Below, in pieces: positions 25,430 to 33,396 of a stretch of DNA of 64,000 nt (its first letter is position 1; each line of letters begins with the position of its first letter). A model generated the notes under the pieces. The model saw only the letters and a list, made by a program, of their open reading frames with translations. It had not been told where the DNA came from and made no database searches. Source of the stretch: DATKHR01 sp035939575 (lineage in GTDB: Bacteria > Acidobacteriota > Vicinamibacteria > Vicinamibacterales > CAVVIG01); contig DASZFS010000500.1 in the NCBI GenBank assembly GCA_035939575.1, positions 1-64,000 of the forward strand, given 5' to 3'. Both the position numbers and the translations under genes were made by a program.

Positions 25430-27223
25430 TCAATTACGATCCGAAGGCAACCTGGCCGCAGGCGTCGCGTCCGCGCCGGCCGGCGGTTCCACACCGACGG
25501 GCAAGTGCAGCGTGAACGTGCTCCCCTCGTGCGGCATGCTCACGACCGTGAGGCGGCCCCTCATCGCTTCCGCGACCCGTGTGGCCAGCGACAGTCCCAG
25601 GCCCGCGCCGCGGATTCTCGCGGCCGCGACCGACGGACTTCGATAGAACGGCTCGAAAACGTGGGGCAGGTCCGCCGCGCTGATGCCGAGCCCGCGGTCT
25701 GACACGCTGATGCGGATCTCCGCGTCGCGCGCGCCGCCTGCGTCGGCACGGCACGCGCGAATGCCGACCCACTTCCGATCGCCGCCGTACTTCAGCGCAT
25801 TCGTGATCAGATTCTGCAGGCATTGCACGAGCGCCAGGAAATCGCCGTCGACCCCCGGCAGGTCCGGTTCGATCTCGCGCTCGACGGTGAACCCCGACGC
25901 TTCCACCAATCCCGCCGTGCTCGCCAGGGCCGCATCGACGACGTCGGCGACATCGAGCCGCTGCAGCTGATGTTGACCCGGCGGCGCTTTCGTCGCGGCG
26001 AAGAGCAGTACCTGATCGAGCAGGCTCGCAAGGTGACGCGCCTGCGCGCCGATGACGGCCCCGTACTGCGTCAGCTGCTGCCTGCCCTCGACCACGCCCG
26101 TCGCGATGTTGTCCGCCGCGGAGCTGATGATCGTCAAGGGTGTGCGCAGCTCGTGAGAGACCGCGGTGACGAACTCCATCTGCAGCGCGGCGAGCCGCTG
26201 CGCGCGGCTGCTGGCGACCACGAGCATGGCCAGGCTGCCGGCCAGCAGCGCGAGCGCGAAGAAGCTGATCGTGAGATCCCGCCGGTGCATGTCCGCCACG
26301 AAGGCGCCCAGCGCGCCGCCGCGGCGATGCCGCACGAGCAACTGCCAGTCCTCGTCCGCCGGCGTGTCGCCGGGCAGCGTGAACCATGACATCCCGATCG
26401 ACGCCGCCGGGCCTCCGCTGGCAGAGGGGGCGCGGAACACGCGGATCGGCAGGCCGCCCGGTCCGGGAAAGCGCCCGAACACGTCGACCCATCCGTCGGC
26501 GCCGGCGAGGTCCGGCAGCGCGCTGCCCGGTTCGGAGGAGTACATCACGCGGCGTGGCGATCCGCCGGCGACGACGGCGACGAGATAGTCGAGGCCGTCG
26601 GTTCCGCTGAAATACCGCCGCGCGAGATCTGGAAATACCGTGCGGGCGAGCACGTCCTGGTTCACCTCCACCACGAGCCAGCGCGCGCCGGGCAGCCGGT
26701 GCGCGATCGCCGGCACGTTCGGCTCGAAGAGCCACCCGGCCACGCCCTCGCCTTCGCGAAAGACGCTCGAGGCGGTCGGCGACGCGGACTGCAGCGCCCG
26801 GTACAGCGGCGCGAGCCGCGACGGCCACGCGACGCGATCGAAGCGCTCGCTCTGCGGATTCAGCTGCGAGACGCGCGCATTCTCGGTGTCGTCGATCCGC
26901 ACGATGTCCAGGTGCGACACGAGATCGGGATACGTCGCCAGCGACTTCCACTCGGCGAACCCCCTCGCGTACGGCGAGAGATCCGCGGGGTCGCGCGGAT
27001 CGGACGTCGCGGGCAGCCGGAGGCAGATGCCGGACAGCGTGCGAAAGAGATCGAGGTGCCAGTTGACGAGCGACATGTGCAGGCTGTCGGCCAGCCGCAC
27101 GCTGGTGGCTTCGCTGACCTGGTTGCTGGATCGGTACTGGACGACGGCCGTGCCGATCACGACGATCGCGGCCAGGGCGACCGGCGCGGCGGATCGGAGC
27201 CACGAGGTGCGCAGTGCGTTCAT
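25430..27223 (-). CDS. Membrane sensor histidine kinase
   Basis: 597 residues. TM1 lies at about 13-30 and TM2 at 317-337, enclosing a 280-residue extracytoplasmic sensor region without a domain I can name. The kinase core follows: FVTAVSHELRTPLTII (phospho-His 357), an N-box NLITNALKYGG, then SDRGLGIS and RGAGLGLSLA for ATP binding. It lies 25 bases after the response regulator gene on the same strand and is surely its partner. The divergent neighbours (FMN-binding protein and module A) and the convergent TonB receptor are candidate targets, by position only. Confidence 0.95.
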   Translation of the reverse strand: MNALRTSWLRSAAPVALAAIVVIGTAVVQYRSSNQVSEATSVRLADSLHMSLVNWHLDLFRTLSGICLRLPATSDPRDPADLSPYARGFAEWKSLATYPDLVSHLDIVRIDDTENARVSQLNPQSERFDRVAWPSRLAPLYRALQSASPTASSVFREGEGVAGWLFEPNVPAIAHRLPGARWLVVEVNQDVLARTVFPDLARRYFSGTDGLDYLVAVVAGGSPRRVMYSSEPGSALPDLAGADGWVDVFGRFPGPGGLPIRVFRAPSASGGPAASIGMSWFTLPGDTPADEDWQLLVRHRRGGALGAFVADMHRRDLTISFFALALLAGSLAMLVVASSRAQRLAALQMEFVTAVSHELRTPLTIISSAADNIATGVVEGRQQLTQYGAVIGAQARHLASLLDQVLLFAATKAPPGQHQLQRLDVADVVDAALASTAGLVEASGFTVEREIEPDLPGVDGDFLALVQCLQNLITNALKYGGDRKWVGIRACRADAGGARDAEIRISVSDRGLGISAADLPHVFEPFYRSPSVAAARIRGAGLGLSLATRVAEAMRGRLTVVSMPHEGSTFTLHLPVGVEPPAGADATPAARLPSDRN

Positions 27224-27248
27224 GTCGTTGCCCGGCGATCAGCGGGCG

Positions 27249-27935
27249 CTACCGCACGAACTTGTAGCCAAGCTTCTTCATCGTCACGATATGGCGCGGC
27301 AGTTTCGGATCGTCCTCGAGCTTCTGGCGCAGCCCCGCCACGTGCACGTCCACGGTGCGCGTGAAGACCTTGGCGCTGTAGCCCCACACCTCGGTCAGCA
27401 GCTCGTCGCGCGAGAGTGTGTCGCCGGCGTGATCGATGAAGTACTGCAGGAGATGGAACTCCTGCGCGGAGAGGTTCACGATCTGTCCGTTGCGCGTGAC
27501 CTCCGTGCCGCGCCGATTCACGCGAATCGAACCGAACTGATAGAACTCGGCGTCGAGGCTCGGCTGCATCGGCGAGCGGCGGAGCAGCGCCTCCACGCGC
27601 GCCAGGAGCTCCGCACGATCGAACGGCTTGGTCACGTAGTCGTCCGCGCCAAGCTTCAAGCCTTTGACCTTGTCGCCCGTGCGGCTGCGGACCGTCAGCA
27701 TCAGGATCGGCGTCGCCAGACCGGCTTTCCGGATGTCGCGGCACGCGGCGAAGCCGTTTCGATTCGGCAGGCTGATGTCGAGGATGATGATGTCGTACGG
27801 AAGATTCGCCGCTTTTGCAAAGCCCTCGTCGCCGTCGACAGCGAAATCGACTGCGTAGCCTTCGCTTCGCAGAAGATCGCCCAGCGTCATGCGCAGCGCG
27901 TCCTCGTCTTCGACGAGGAGGATGTTATGGTGCAT
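27249..27935 (-). CDS. OmpR/PhoB-family response regulator
   Basis: 228 residues from the ATG at 27935; a longer open frame upstream is not family-like. The receiver domain has the acidic pocket VEDED (9-12), phospho-acceptor Asp53 in LDISLPNRNG, and VTKPF with the conserved Lys. The winged-helix DNA-binding domain has LSAQEFHLLQYFIDHAGDTL and TVDVHVAGLRQKLEDD, ending MKKLGYKFVR, all typical of OmpR/PhoB. It precedes the histidine kinase in a two-gene operon and is divergent from the FMN-binding gene, with 42 bases between the starts. Autoregulation and control of the divergent gene are plausible. Confidence 0.95.
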   Translation of the reverse strand: MHHNILLVEDEDALRMTLGDLLRSEGYAVDFAVDGDEGFAKAANLPYDIIILDISLPNRNGFAACRDIRKAGLATPILMLTVRSRTGDKVKGLKLGADDYVTKPFDRAELLARVEALLRRSPMQPSLDAEFYQFGSIRVNRRGTEVTRNGQIVNLSAQEFHLLQYFIDHAGDTLSRDELLTEVWGYSAKVFTRTVDVHVAGLRQKLEDDPKLPRHIVTMKKLGYKFVR

Positions 27936-27939
27936 GCGA

Positions 27940-27966
27940 TCGACATGAACATTGTACGCGTATAAT
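27940..27966 (+). promoter_or_regulatory. Candidate sigma70 promoter for the FMN-binding gene
   Basis: TCGACA (27940-27945) and a perfect TATAAT (27961-27966), separated by 15 bases, stand just upstream of the GTG start at 27978. The spacer is short. Initiation near 27973 would leave a leader of only a few bases. Confidence 0.45.
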
Positions 27967-27977
27967 TCCACCCCGAC

Positions 27978-28544
27978 GTGAGAGCTCCGTCGCTCCTGCT
28001 GTCGTGTGCGTTCGGAGCGATGGTCGCCGTGGCCGGACAGGCGCCCACCGATCCGAAACTGCTGGCGGAGCTCAAACAGCTCTTTCCGTCGGCGACGTCG
28101 TTCTCGCCAAAGGGCGGTGCGCCGCCGCACTTCACCGCGTTCGTCAATGCTGCCCGGGCTGCCGGGGCTGCCGGGGTCGCCGGCGGCGCGGGCGGTGCGA
28201 GCGCGCCGGTCGTGGCCGGCTACGCGTTCTGGACGACGGAGCTCGAGCCGCTCGAGCGGGGGTATCACGGTCCGATCAAAATGCTCGTCGGCATGGATCC
28301 CAAAGGCATTCTCGCCGGCGTCGTCGTCGTCGAGCAGCACGAACCGTACGGGAATTTTTCGGTCGAGCCGCCGCAGTTCGCCGCGCAGTTCAGGGGCAAG
28401 GATATCCGCGATCCGTTCAAGGTCGGAAAAGACGTCGACGCCGTCTCGCGGGCGTCGATCACGATCGAGAGCGCGACGCGCGCGATTCGCAACAGCGCGA
28501 GGCGTGTGGCGCGGGAGCTGCTGCCACCCGATACGCAGAAGTGA
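27978..28544 (+). CDS. Secreted FMN-binding-domain protein
   Basis: 188 residues from a GTG. A signal peptide (1-21) is followed by an FMN_bind-like domain: GYHGPIKMLVGMDPKGILAG, VVVVEQHEPYG, and DAVSRASITIESATRAIRNS. The last segment occupies the place of the S/T-G-A-T motif whose Thr/Ser covalently carries FMN in RnfG, NqrC and NosR. Here the canonical SGAT is replaced by SRAS, so covalent attachment is uncertain. An Ala/Gly-rich low-complexity tract (about 58-75, coded by repeats of GCTGCCGGG) interrupts the N-terminal part. It is followed five bases later by the next gene. It may belong to the periplasmic electron chain of module A. Confidence 0.7.
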   Translation: MRAPSLLLSCAFGAMVAVAGQAPTDPKLLAELKQLFPSATSFSPKGGAPPHFTAFVNAARAAGAAGVAGGAGGASAPVVAGYAFWTTELEPLERGYHGPIKMLVGMDPKGILAGVVVVEQHEPYGNFSVEPPQFAAQFRGKDIRDPFKVGKDVDAVSRASITIESATRAIRNSARRVARELLPPDTQK

Positions 28545-28549
28545 GCACC

Positions 28550-29395
28550 ATGACACCTTTCATGATCGCGAAGCGTCGTCTGAGCGCGCTCCTGGCCACG
28601 GCGGCGATCGGCGTGAGTGCCGGTCACACCCTCTCCGCACAACGGCCCGCGCACGCGTTCAGCTGGTTCGCTGAGCTGGTGTCCGCGGACCGCGCCGCGA
28701 AGACGGTGACGGTGAAGGCGCGCGTGGAGAGTCACGTCGTGCGCGCGTTCCAGGCGCTGACGCCGGGCACGCCGGTCGCGCTCGTCTGGACGCAGTTCGG
28801 CGGCGAGGCGGACGCGATTCGCTACATCGAACGTGCGGACGCGCTGCCGGCGGACAGCGGCGGCTACATCGTGCGCGGCCAGGTCGTTGCGACAGATGCG
28901 GCCGGCAAGACGCTGACCTTCGCCGCCCCGGCGTCCGACAAGGTGCTGGAGGCGCTCGCCTCCGCGAAGGCTGGGACGCCGATTCGGATGACGGCGTCCA
29001 TGGTGGAGGCGCCGGCATCGGCCGTGGCGCTCAACGAAGTGGCGAAACCGCGCCCCGTCAAGGCGGCCGCCGCGGAACCGGTTGTTGTGGCGGACGCCGC
29101 GGGCACGTGGCTCATCGAAACGTCCATCATGAGCAACCCCATCAAGCTCACGTGCCCGCTCGTGCAGGACGGCGCAAAACTGACCGGATCGTGCGGTGGG
29201 CCGCCGTTGGGCGAGGTCACACTCACGAAGGGTGGCGTGAAGGACCGCACGGTCTCGTTCCAGTTCGACGTCACGTCCTTCGGGCCAGCCCTCGTCTTCT
29301 CGCTCAAGGGCGACCTCGATGCCCAGGGGACCGCGATGAAGGGAATGGTCAGCGTTTCCGGCTTCGACGCCCCGTTTACCGCCGTAAAGCAATAG
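28550..29395 (+). CDS. Secreted protein of unknown function
   Basis: 281 residues from the ATG at 28550, five bases after the FMN-binding gene. A signal peptide (to about residue 30, SAGHTLSAQ) leads into two regions. The first (40-140) has short beta-like repeats such as ADRAAKTVTVKARVESHVVR and YIVRGQVVATDAAGKTLTF. After an Ala/Pro linker a C-terminal beta-rich domain (185-281) contains TWLIETSIMSNPIKLTCPL and LTGSCGGPP with two Cys. I do not recognise a family. The related secreted gene at 61858 near module B shares size, export signal and position beside such a module, but not clear sequence similarity by eye. Confidence 0.75.
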   Translation: MTPFMIAKRRLSALLATAAIGVSAGHTLSAQRPAHAFSWFAELVSADRAAKTVTVKARVESHVVRAFQALTPGTPVALVWTQFGGEADAIRYIERADALPADSGGYIVRGQVVATDAAGKTLTFAAPASDKVLEALASAKAGTPIRMTASMVEAPASAVALNEVAKPRPVKAAAAEPVVVADAAGTWLIETSIMSNPIKLTCPLVQDGAKLTGSCGGPPLGEVTLTKGGVKDRTVSFQFDVTSFGPALVFSLKGDLDAQGTAMKGMVSVSGFDAPFTAVKQ

Positions 29396-29437
29396 GCCTC
29401 AAATGAGCGACTTGGGCGTAGAGTTTTAGGAGTCCCT

Positions 29438-29461
29438 ATGCCCACGCGGAGAACAGCATGA
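29438..29461 (+). CDS. Seven-codon mini-ORF coupled to the DUF1592 gene
   Basis: TTTAGGAGTCCCT places a good Shine-Dalgarno site six bases before an ATG that encodes MPTRRTA and stops at TGA (29459-29461). That TGA overlaps the ATG of the DUF1592 gene at 29458. It may be a translational-coupling leader or chance. Confidence 0.35.
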   Translation: MPTRRTA

Positions 29462-31902
29462 CGATCGGAAGCACACGTGTTCGAGGCCTGACCGTCGTGA
29501 TGGGCGCGGCGCTCGGCCTTCTGCTGGTGTCGGGCCGTCCGCAGGCCGCTGCGAAGGCCGCCGCGCCCGCACCGGCGACGTCGGCGACCGATGCGCGCGC
29601 GACGCTGGATCGCTACTGCATCTCGTGCCACAGCGATCGCCTGAAGACCGGGGGTCTCTCGCTGCAAGGCCTCGATCTCTCCGACGTGGCCGACTATTCG
29701 AACACGCTCGAAAAGGTCGTCCGGAAGCTCCGGCTCGGATCGATGCCGCCGATCGGACGTCCCAGGCCCGATGCGGGTCAGTACCAAGCGCTCATCACGT
29801 GGTTCGAGACGGAACTGGATCAGAAGGCGGCGCTCACGCCCAACCCCGGCCGGACCGAGAGCCTCCATCGCCTCAATCGTGCCGAATATCAGAACGCCGT
29901 CCGCGATCTGCTGCACCTCGAAGGGCTCAACTTCGCGACGATGCTCCCCGGCGATGATGCGAGCTACGGCTTCGACAACATCGCCGGCGTGCTCGGCATG
30001 ACGCCGACGCATCTCGAACGCTACATGGACGCCGCGCGCTCGATCAGCCGGCTCGCGGTCGGCGATCTGACGCTCCCGCCGGACGGCGAAACGCACGTGT
30101 TGCCGCCGGATCTGTCGCAGGACGAGCAGTTCGCCGAGCTGCCGTTCGGCACGCGCGGCGGCGTTCGCGTGCAGCGGTACTTCCCGGCCGACGGCGAGTA
30201 CATCGTCCGCTTCCAGGCGTTCACCGGCGTTGGCGCATCGGAGGCGGAGCCGAACTTCATCGAGCTGAGCGTGGACGGCGAGCGGGTGTTCTACGAGGAG
30301 ATGAAGCAGAAGCCGATCAAGCATACGATCACCGGCGCCGACATTCAGGCCAATACAGACTGGGAAGTGCGGACGCCGATCAAGGCCGGCTTCCGCGACG
30401 TGGCGGTGACGTTCGTGCAGACGACCGGCGGTCAGCTGGAGGACTACCTGCACCCCTACCTGCGGCCGCCGGGCATCTCGTCGTTCCGCCTGACGCGCAT
30501 GGGCGGCTATTCCGGGCCGTACGTCGGTCAGGTGTCGTTCACGGGACCGCTGAATCCGACGGGATCGGGCGACACGCCGAGCCGCCGCCGCATCTTCACC
30601 TGCCATCCGGCCGGGGCTGGTGACGCGGACGCGTGCGCGCGAACGATTCTCTCGACGCTGGCGCGGCGCGCGTATCGCCGGCCGGTGACGGCCGCGGACG
30701 TCGATCAGCTCATGACGTTCTATCGACAGGGCAGCGCCGGCAGGAATTTCGAGCGCGGCATCCAGGTCGGCCTCGAGCGCCTGCTCGCCAGCCCGGACTT
30801 CCTGTTCCGCATCGAGGACGATCCCGCGGGCGTGAAACCGGGCGCCGTGTATCGCCTCACCGATCTCGAGCTCGCCTCGCGGTTGTCGTTCTTCCTCTGG
30901 AGCAGCATTCCGGACGACGAGCTGCTCGACGTGGCGAGCCGTGGTCAGCTGAAGAACGCCGCGGTGCTCGAGCGTCAGACGCGGCGGATGCTCGCCGACC
31001 CCAAGTCGCGGGCGCTGACCAGCAACTTCGCGGGCCAGTGGCTGCGCCTGCGCAACGTGCAGGGCACCGACCCGAACGCGCAGATGTTCCCGGACTTCGA
31101 CGAGAACCTGCGCCGCTCGATGCGGCGTGAGACGGAGCTGCTGTTCGACAGCATCATTCGCGAGAATCGCAGCGTCCTGGATCTGCTGAACGCTGACTAC
31201 ACCTTCGTGGACGAGCGCCTCGCGCGGCACTACAAGATCCCGAACGTCTACGGCGCCGACTTCAGACGCGTCCCGGTGACCGATCCCAATCGCCGCGGCA
31301 TCCTCGGGCAGGGCAGCATCCTGACGGTGACGTCGCAGTCCAACCGCACCTCACCCGTGACGCGCGGCAAGTGGATTCTCGAGAACCTGCTCGGCGCGCC
31401 GCCGCCGGCTGCGCCCGACAACATCCCCGCGCTCGAGGCGACGAAGCTCGAGGGCACGCTCCGGCAGCGCATGGAGCAGCATCGCAAGAACCCCACGTGC
31501 TCGGTCTGCCACAACGTGATGGACCCGCTGGGATTCTCGCTCGAGAACTTCGACCCGCTCGGTCAATGGCGAACCCAGGACGCGGGCTATCCCGTGGACG
31601 CCGACGGCGCGATGCCCGACGGCACGAAGTTCACGGGCGTGAGCGGGCTGCGCGAAGCGCTGCTCGCCAAGCCGGATGTGTTCGTCGGCACCCTCACCGA
31701 GAAGCTGTTGATCTACTCGCTCGGCCGTGGCGTCGAGCCCTCCGACATGCCGGCCATCCGCCTGATGACGCGGTCGCTGGCGGCCGATGGCTATACGTTC
31801 TCGTCGCTGGTGGTCGGCCTCGTGAAGAGCGTGCCGTTCCAGATGCGCGCGGCCGGACAGCCGCCGGTGGACCCGAGCGTCCGAAAAACGGCTGAACGAT
31901 GA
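29458..31902 (+). CDS. Module A: secreted DUF1587/1595/1592/1588/1585 cytochrome protein
   Basis: 814 residues. The signal peptide (about 1-30) precedes a planctomycete-type cytochrome c site, YCISCHSDR (C54-H58), and LGSMPPIGRPRP with the axial Met region. In order follow DUF1587 (LHRLNRAEYQNAVRDLL, about 140-205), DUF1595 (CARTILSTLARRAYRRPVTA, about 395-455), DUF1592 (DLELASRLSFFLWSSIPDDE, about 465-605), DUF1588 (GILGQGSILTVTSQSNRTSP with CSVCHNVMDPLGF near 681, a second CxxCH) and DUF1585 to the end. The family is exported and has no established function. It is the first gene of module A, followed after 57 bases by its DUF1552 partner. The second copy is at 53547. Confidence 0.95.
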   Translation: MTIGSTRVRGLTVVMGAALGLLLVSGRPQAAAKAAAPAPATSATDARATLDRYCISCHSDRLKTGGLSLQGLDLSDVADYSNTLEKVVRKLRLGSMPPIGRPRPDAGQYQALITWFETELDQKAALTPNPGRTESLHRLNRAEYQNAVRDLLHLEGLNFATMLPGDDASYGFDNIAGVLGMTPTHLERYMDAARSISRLAVGDLTLPPDGETHVLPPDLSQDEQFAELPFGTRGGVRVQRYFPADGEYIVRFQAFTGVGASEAEPNFIELSVDGERVFYEEMKQKPIKHTITGADIQANTDWEVRTPIKAGFRDVAVTFVQTTGGQLEDYLHPYLRPPGISSFRLTRMGGYSGPYVGQVSFTGPLNPTGSGDTPSRRRIFTCHPAGAGDADACARTILSTLARRAYRRPVTAADVDQLMTFYRQGSAGRNFERGIQVGLERLLASPDFLFRIEDDPAGVKPGAVYRLTDLELASRLSFFLWSSIPDDELLDVASRGQLKNAAVLERQTRRMLADPKSRALTSNFAGQWLRLRNVQGTDPNAQMFPDFDENLRRSMRRETELLFDSIIRENRSVLDLLNADYTFVDERLARHYKIPNVYGADFRRVPVTDPNRRGILGQGSILTVTSQSNRTSPVTRGKWILENLLGAPPPAAPDNIPALEATKLEGTLRQRMEQHRKNPTCSVCHNVMDPLGFSLENFDPLGQWRTQDAGYPVDADGAMPDGTKFTGVSGLREALLAKPDVFVGTLTEKLLIYSLGRGVEPSDMPAIRLMTRSLAADGYTFSSLVVGLVKSVPFQMRAAGQPPVDPSVRKTAER

Positions 31903-31915
31903 CGGCTGAACGATG
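31888..31915 (+). repeat. 14-base perfect tandem repeat over the DUF1592 stop codon
   Basis: ACGGCTGAACGATG occurs twice back to back (31888-31901, 31902-31915). The TGA that ends the DUF1592 gene lies across the boundary, and the second copy repeats it at 31914-31916. Confidence 0.95.
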
Positions 31916-31959
31916 ACCGCGCGTATCGCCGATCGATCCGAGTTAAGGAGACCGCGGAC

Positions 31960-33336
31960 ATGATGGTGACCAAGCTCGCCCTTCCTCGCCGGACGTTCCT
32001 TCGCGGCGTTGGCGCGGCGCTCGCGCTGCCGCTGCTCGACGCGATGGTGCCGGCCTTCACGCCGATCGCGCAGTCCGCCGGCGCGCCGATCCGCCGGATG
32101 GGATTCATTTACGCGCCAAACGGCTTCATCCGCGAGTTCTGGACGCCGGATGCGACCGGCGCGACGTTCGATCTCAAGCCCTCGCTCAAAGCGCTCGAGC
32201 CGTTCCGCGATCAGCTGCAGATCGTGTCGGGCCTGGCGAACCTGCAGGCCGAGGCGATGGGATCGCCGCCCGGCCCGCACTCGCGCGGCAGCGCCGCCTG
32301 GATGACCGGCACGCACGCGAAGCAGACCGAAGGCGCCGACGTGCGCGCGGGCATCAGCGCCGATCAGATTGCCGCCGCGTTCCTCGGCAAGGACACCGTG
32401 CTGCCGTCGCTCGAACTGGCGACCGAGCAGAACGAGCAGATGGTGGGGAACTGCGAGGCCGGTTACAGCTGCCTCTACCAGAACACGATTTCGTGGAAGA
32501 ACGACACGACGCCGCTGCCGATGGAGGTCCATCCGCGCGTGGTGTTCCAGCGGCTGTTCGGCGACGGGGCGTCGCCCAAGGAGCAGCGCCGCTATCTCGA
32601 AACGAGCGGCAGCATTCTCGACTCGGTCACCCAACGGCTGGCGCAGCTCGAGAAGCAGCTGGGCGCCGGCGACCGCGGGCGCCTGTCGCAGTATCTCGAA
32701 TCGGTGCGCGACATCGAGTCGCGCATTCAGCGCGCGGAAGCCAAGACCGACGACCCGTCGCTGAATCTCCCGCCGCGGCCGGTGGACATCCCGCCGACGT
32801 TCGAAGAGCACGCGAAGCTGATGTACGACCTGCAGGTCCTGGCGTACCAAACGGACATGACGCGCGTCATCGCGTTCCAGCTCTGTCGCGAGCTGAGCCC
32901 GCGCACGTATCCGAACATCGGCGTGACCGGCCAGCATCATTCGCTCTCGCACCACGGGAACAACCCGGACAAGATCAAGGACGTCGCGAAGATCAACGCG
33001 TACCACATCGAGCTGCTCTCGTACTACCTCGGGAAGCTGCGCGCGACGCCCGACGGCGACGGCTCGCTCCTGGATCACATGGTGCTGCTGTACGGCGGCG
33101 GCCTCGGCAATCCGAACATACACGCGGTGATCGACCTGCCGAACCTGGTGTTCGGCGGCGCCGCGGGCGGGCTCAAGGGCGGCCGGCACATCGAGTACCC
33201 GGTGAACGATCACGTGCCGCAGGCGAACCTGCTGGTCACGCTGCTCGATAAGGCCGGCGTGCCGATCGATCACCTGGGCGACAGCACGGGCGAGCTCGGT
33301 CCGGTGGCGCACCCGGCGGGCCTTTCCGGATTCTAG
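31960..33336 (+). CDS. Module A: secreted DUF1552 protein (Tat-type signal)
   Basis: 458 residues from an ATG preceded by AAGGAG. The N-terminus LPRRTFLRGVGAALALPLLD has a twin-arginine export pattern, implying folding before export. The remainder is one DUF1552 domain: MGFIYAPNGFIREFWTPD, GSAAWMTGTHAKQTEGADV, SVRDIESRIQRAE, MYDLQVLAYQTDMTRVIAFQ, and LVFGGAAGGLKGGRHIEYP. The family is distantly related to the alkaline-phosphatase-like DUF1501 proteins, but activity is undemonstrated. It always tends to sit beside a DUF1592 gene, as here. The next gene, the ankyrin protein, starts 60 bases on, behind a three-unit SD-like repeat. Confidence 0.94.
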   Translation: MMVTKLALPRRTFLRGVGAALALPLLDAMVPAFTPIAQSAGAPIRRMGFIYAPNGFIREFWTPDATGATFDLKPSLKALEPFRDQLQIVSGLANLQAEAMGSPPGPHSRGSAAWMTGTHAKQTEGADVRAGISADQIAAAFLGKDTVLPSLELATEQNEQMVGNCEAGYSCLYQNTISWKNDTTPLPMEVHPRVVFQRLFGDGASPKEQRRYLETSGSILDSVTQRLAQLEKQLGAGDRGRLSQYLESVRDIESRIQRAEAKTDDPSLNLPPRPVDIPPTFEEHAKLMYDLQVLAYQTDMTRVIAFQLCRELSPRTYPNIGVTGQHHSLSHHGNNPDKIKDVAKINAYHIELLSYYLGKLRATPDGDGSLLDHMVLLYGGGLGNPNIHAVIDLPNLVFGGAAGGLKGGRHIEYPVNDHVPQANLLVTLLDKAGVPIDHLGDSTGELGPVAHPAGLSGF

Positions 33337-33353
33337 GCGGCGCGAGAGGAAAC

Positions 33354-33392
33354 GTTGAGGAGGCACGTCGAGGACGCAGGTCGAGGAGGCAG
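33354..33392 (+). repeat. Three 13-base tandem units, SD-like, before the ankyrin gene
   Basis: The units are GTTGAGGAGGCAC, GTCGAGGACGCAG and GTCGAGGAGGCAG (33354-33366, 33367-33379, 33380-33392). Each holds GAGGAGG or a one-base variant, so three Shine-Dalgarno-like sites line up ahead of the ATG at 33397. Confidence 0.9.
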
Positions 33393-33396
33393 GTTG

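Noticed and set aside
28864..31230. 788-codon minus-strand frame opposite DUF1592
   Set aside because: Antisense shadow; no domain, no ribosome site, and the plus strand encodes a clear DUF1592 protein.
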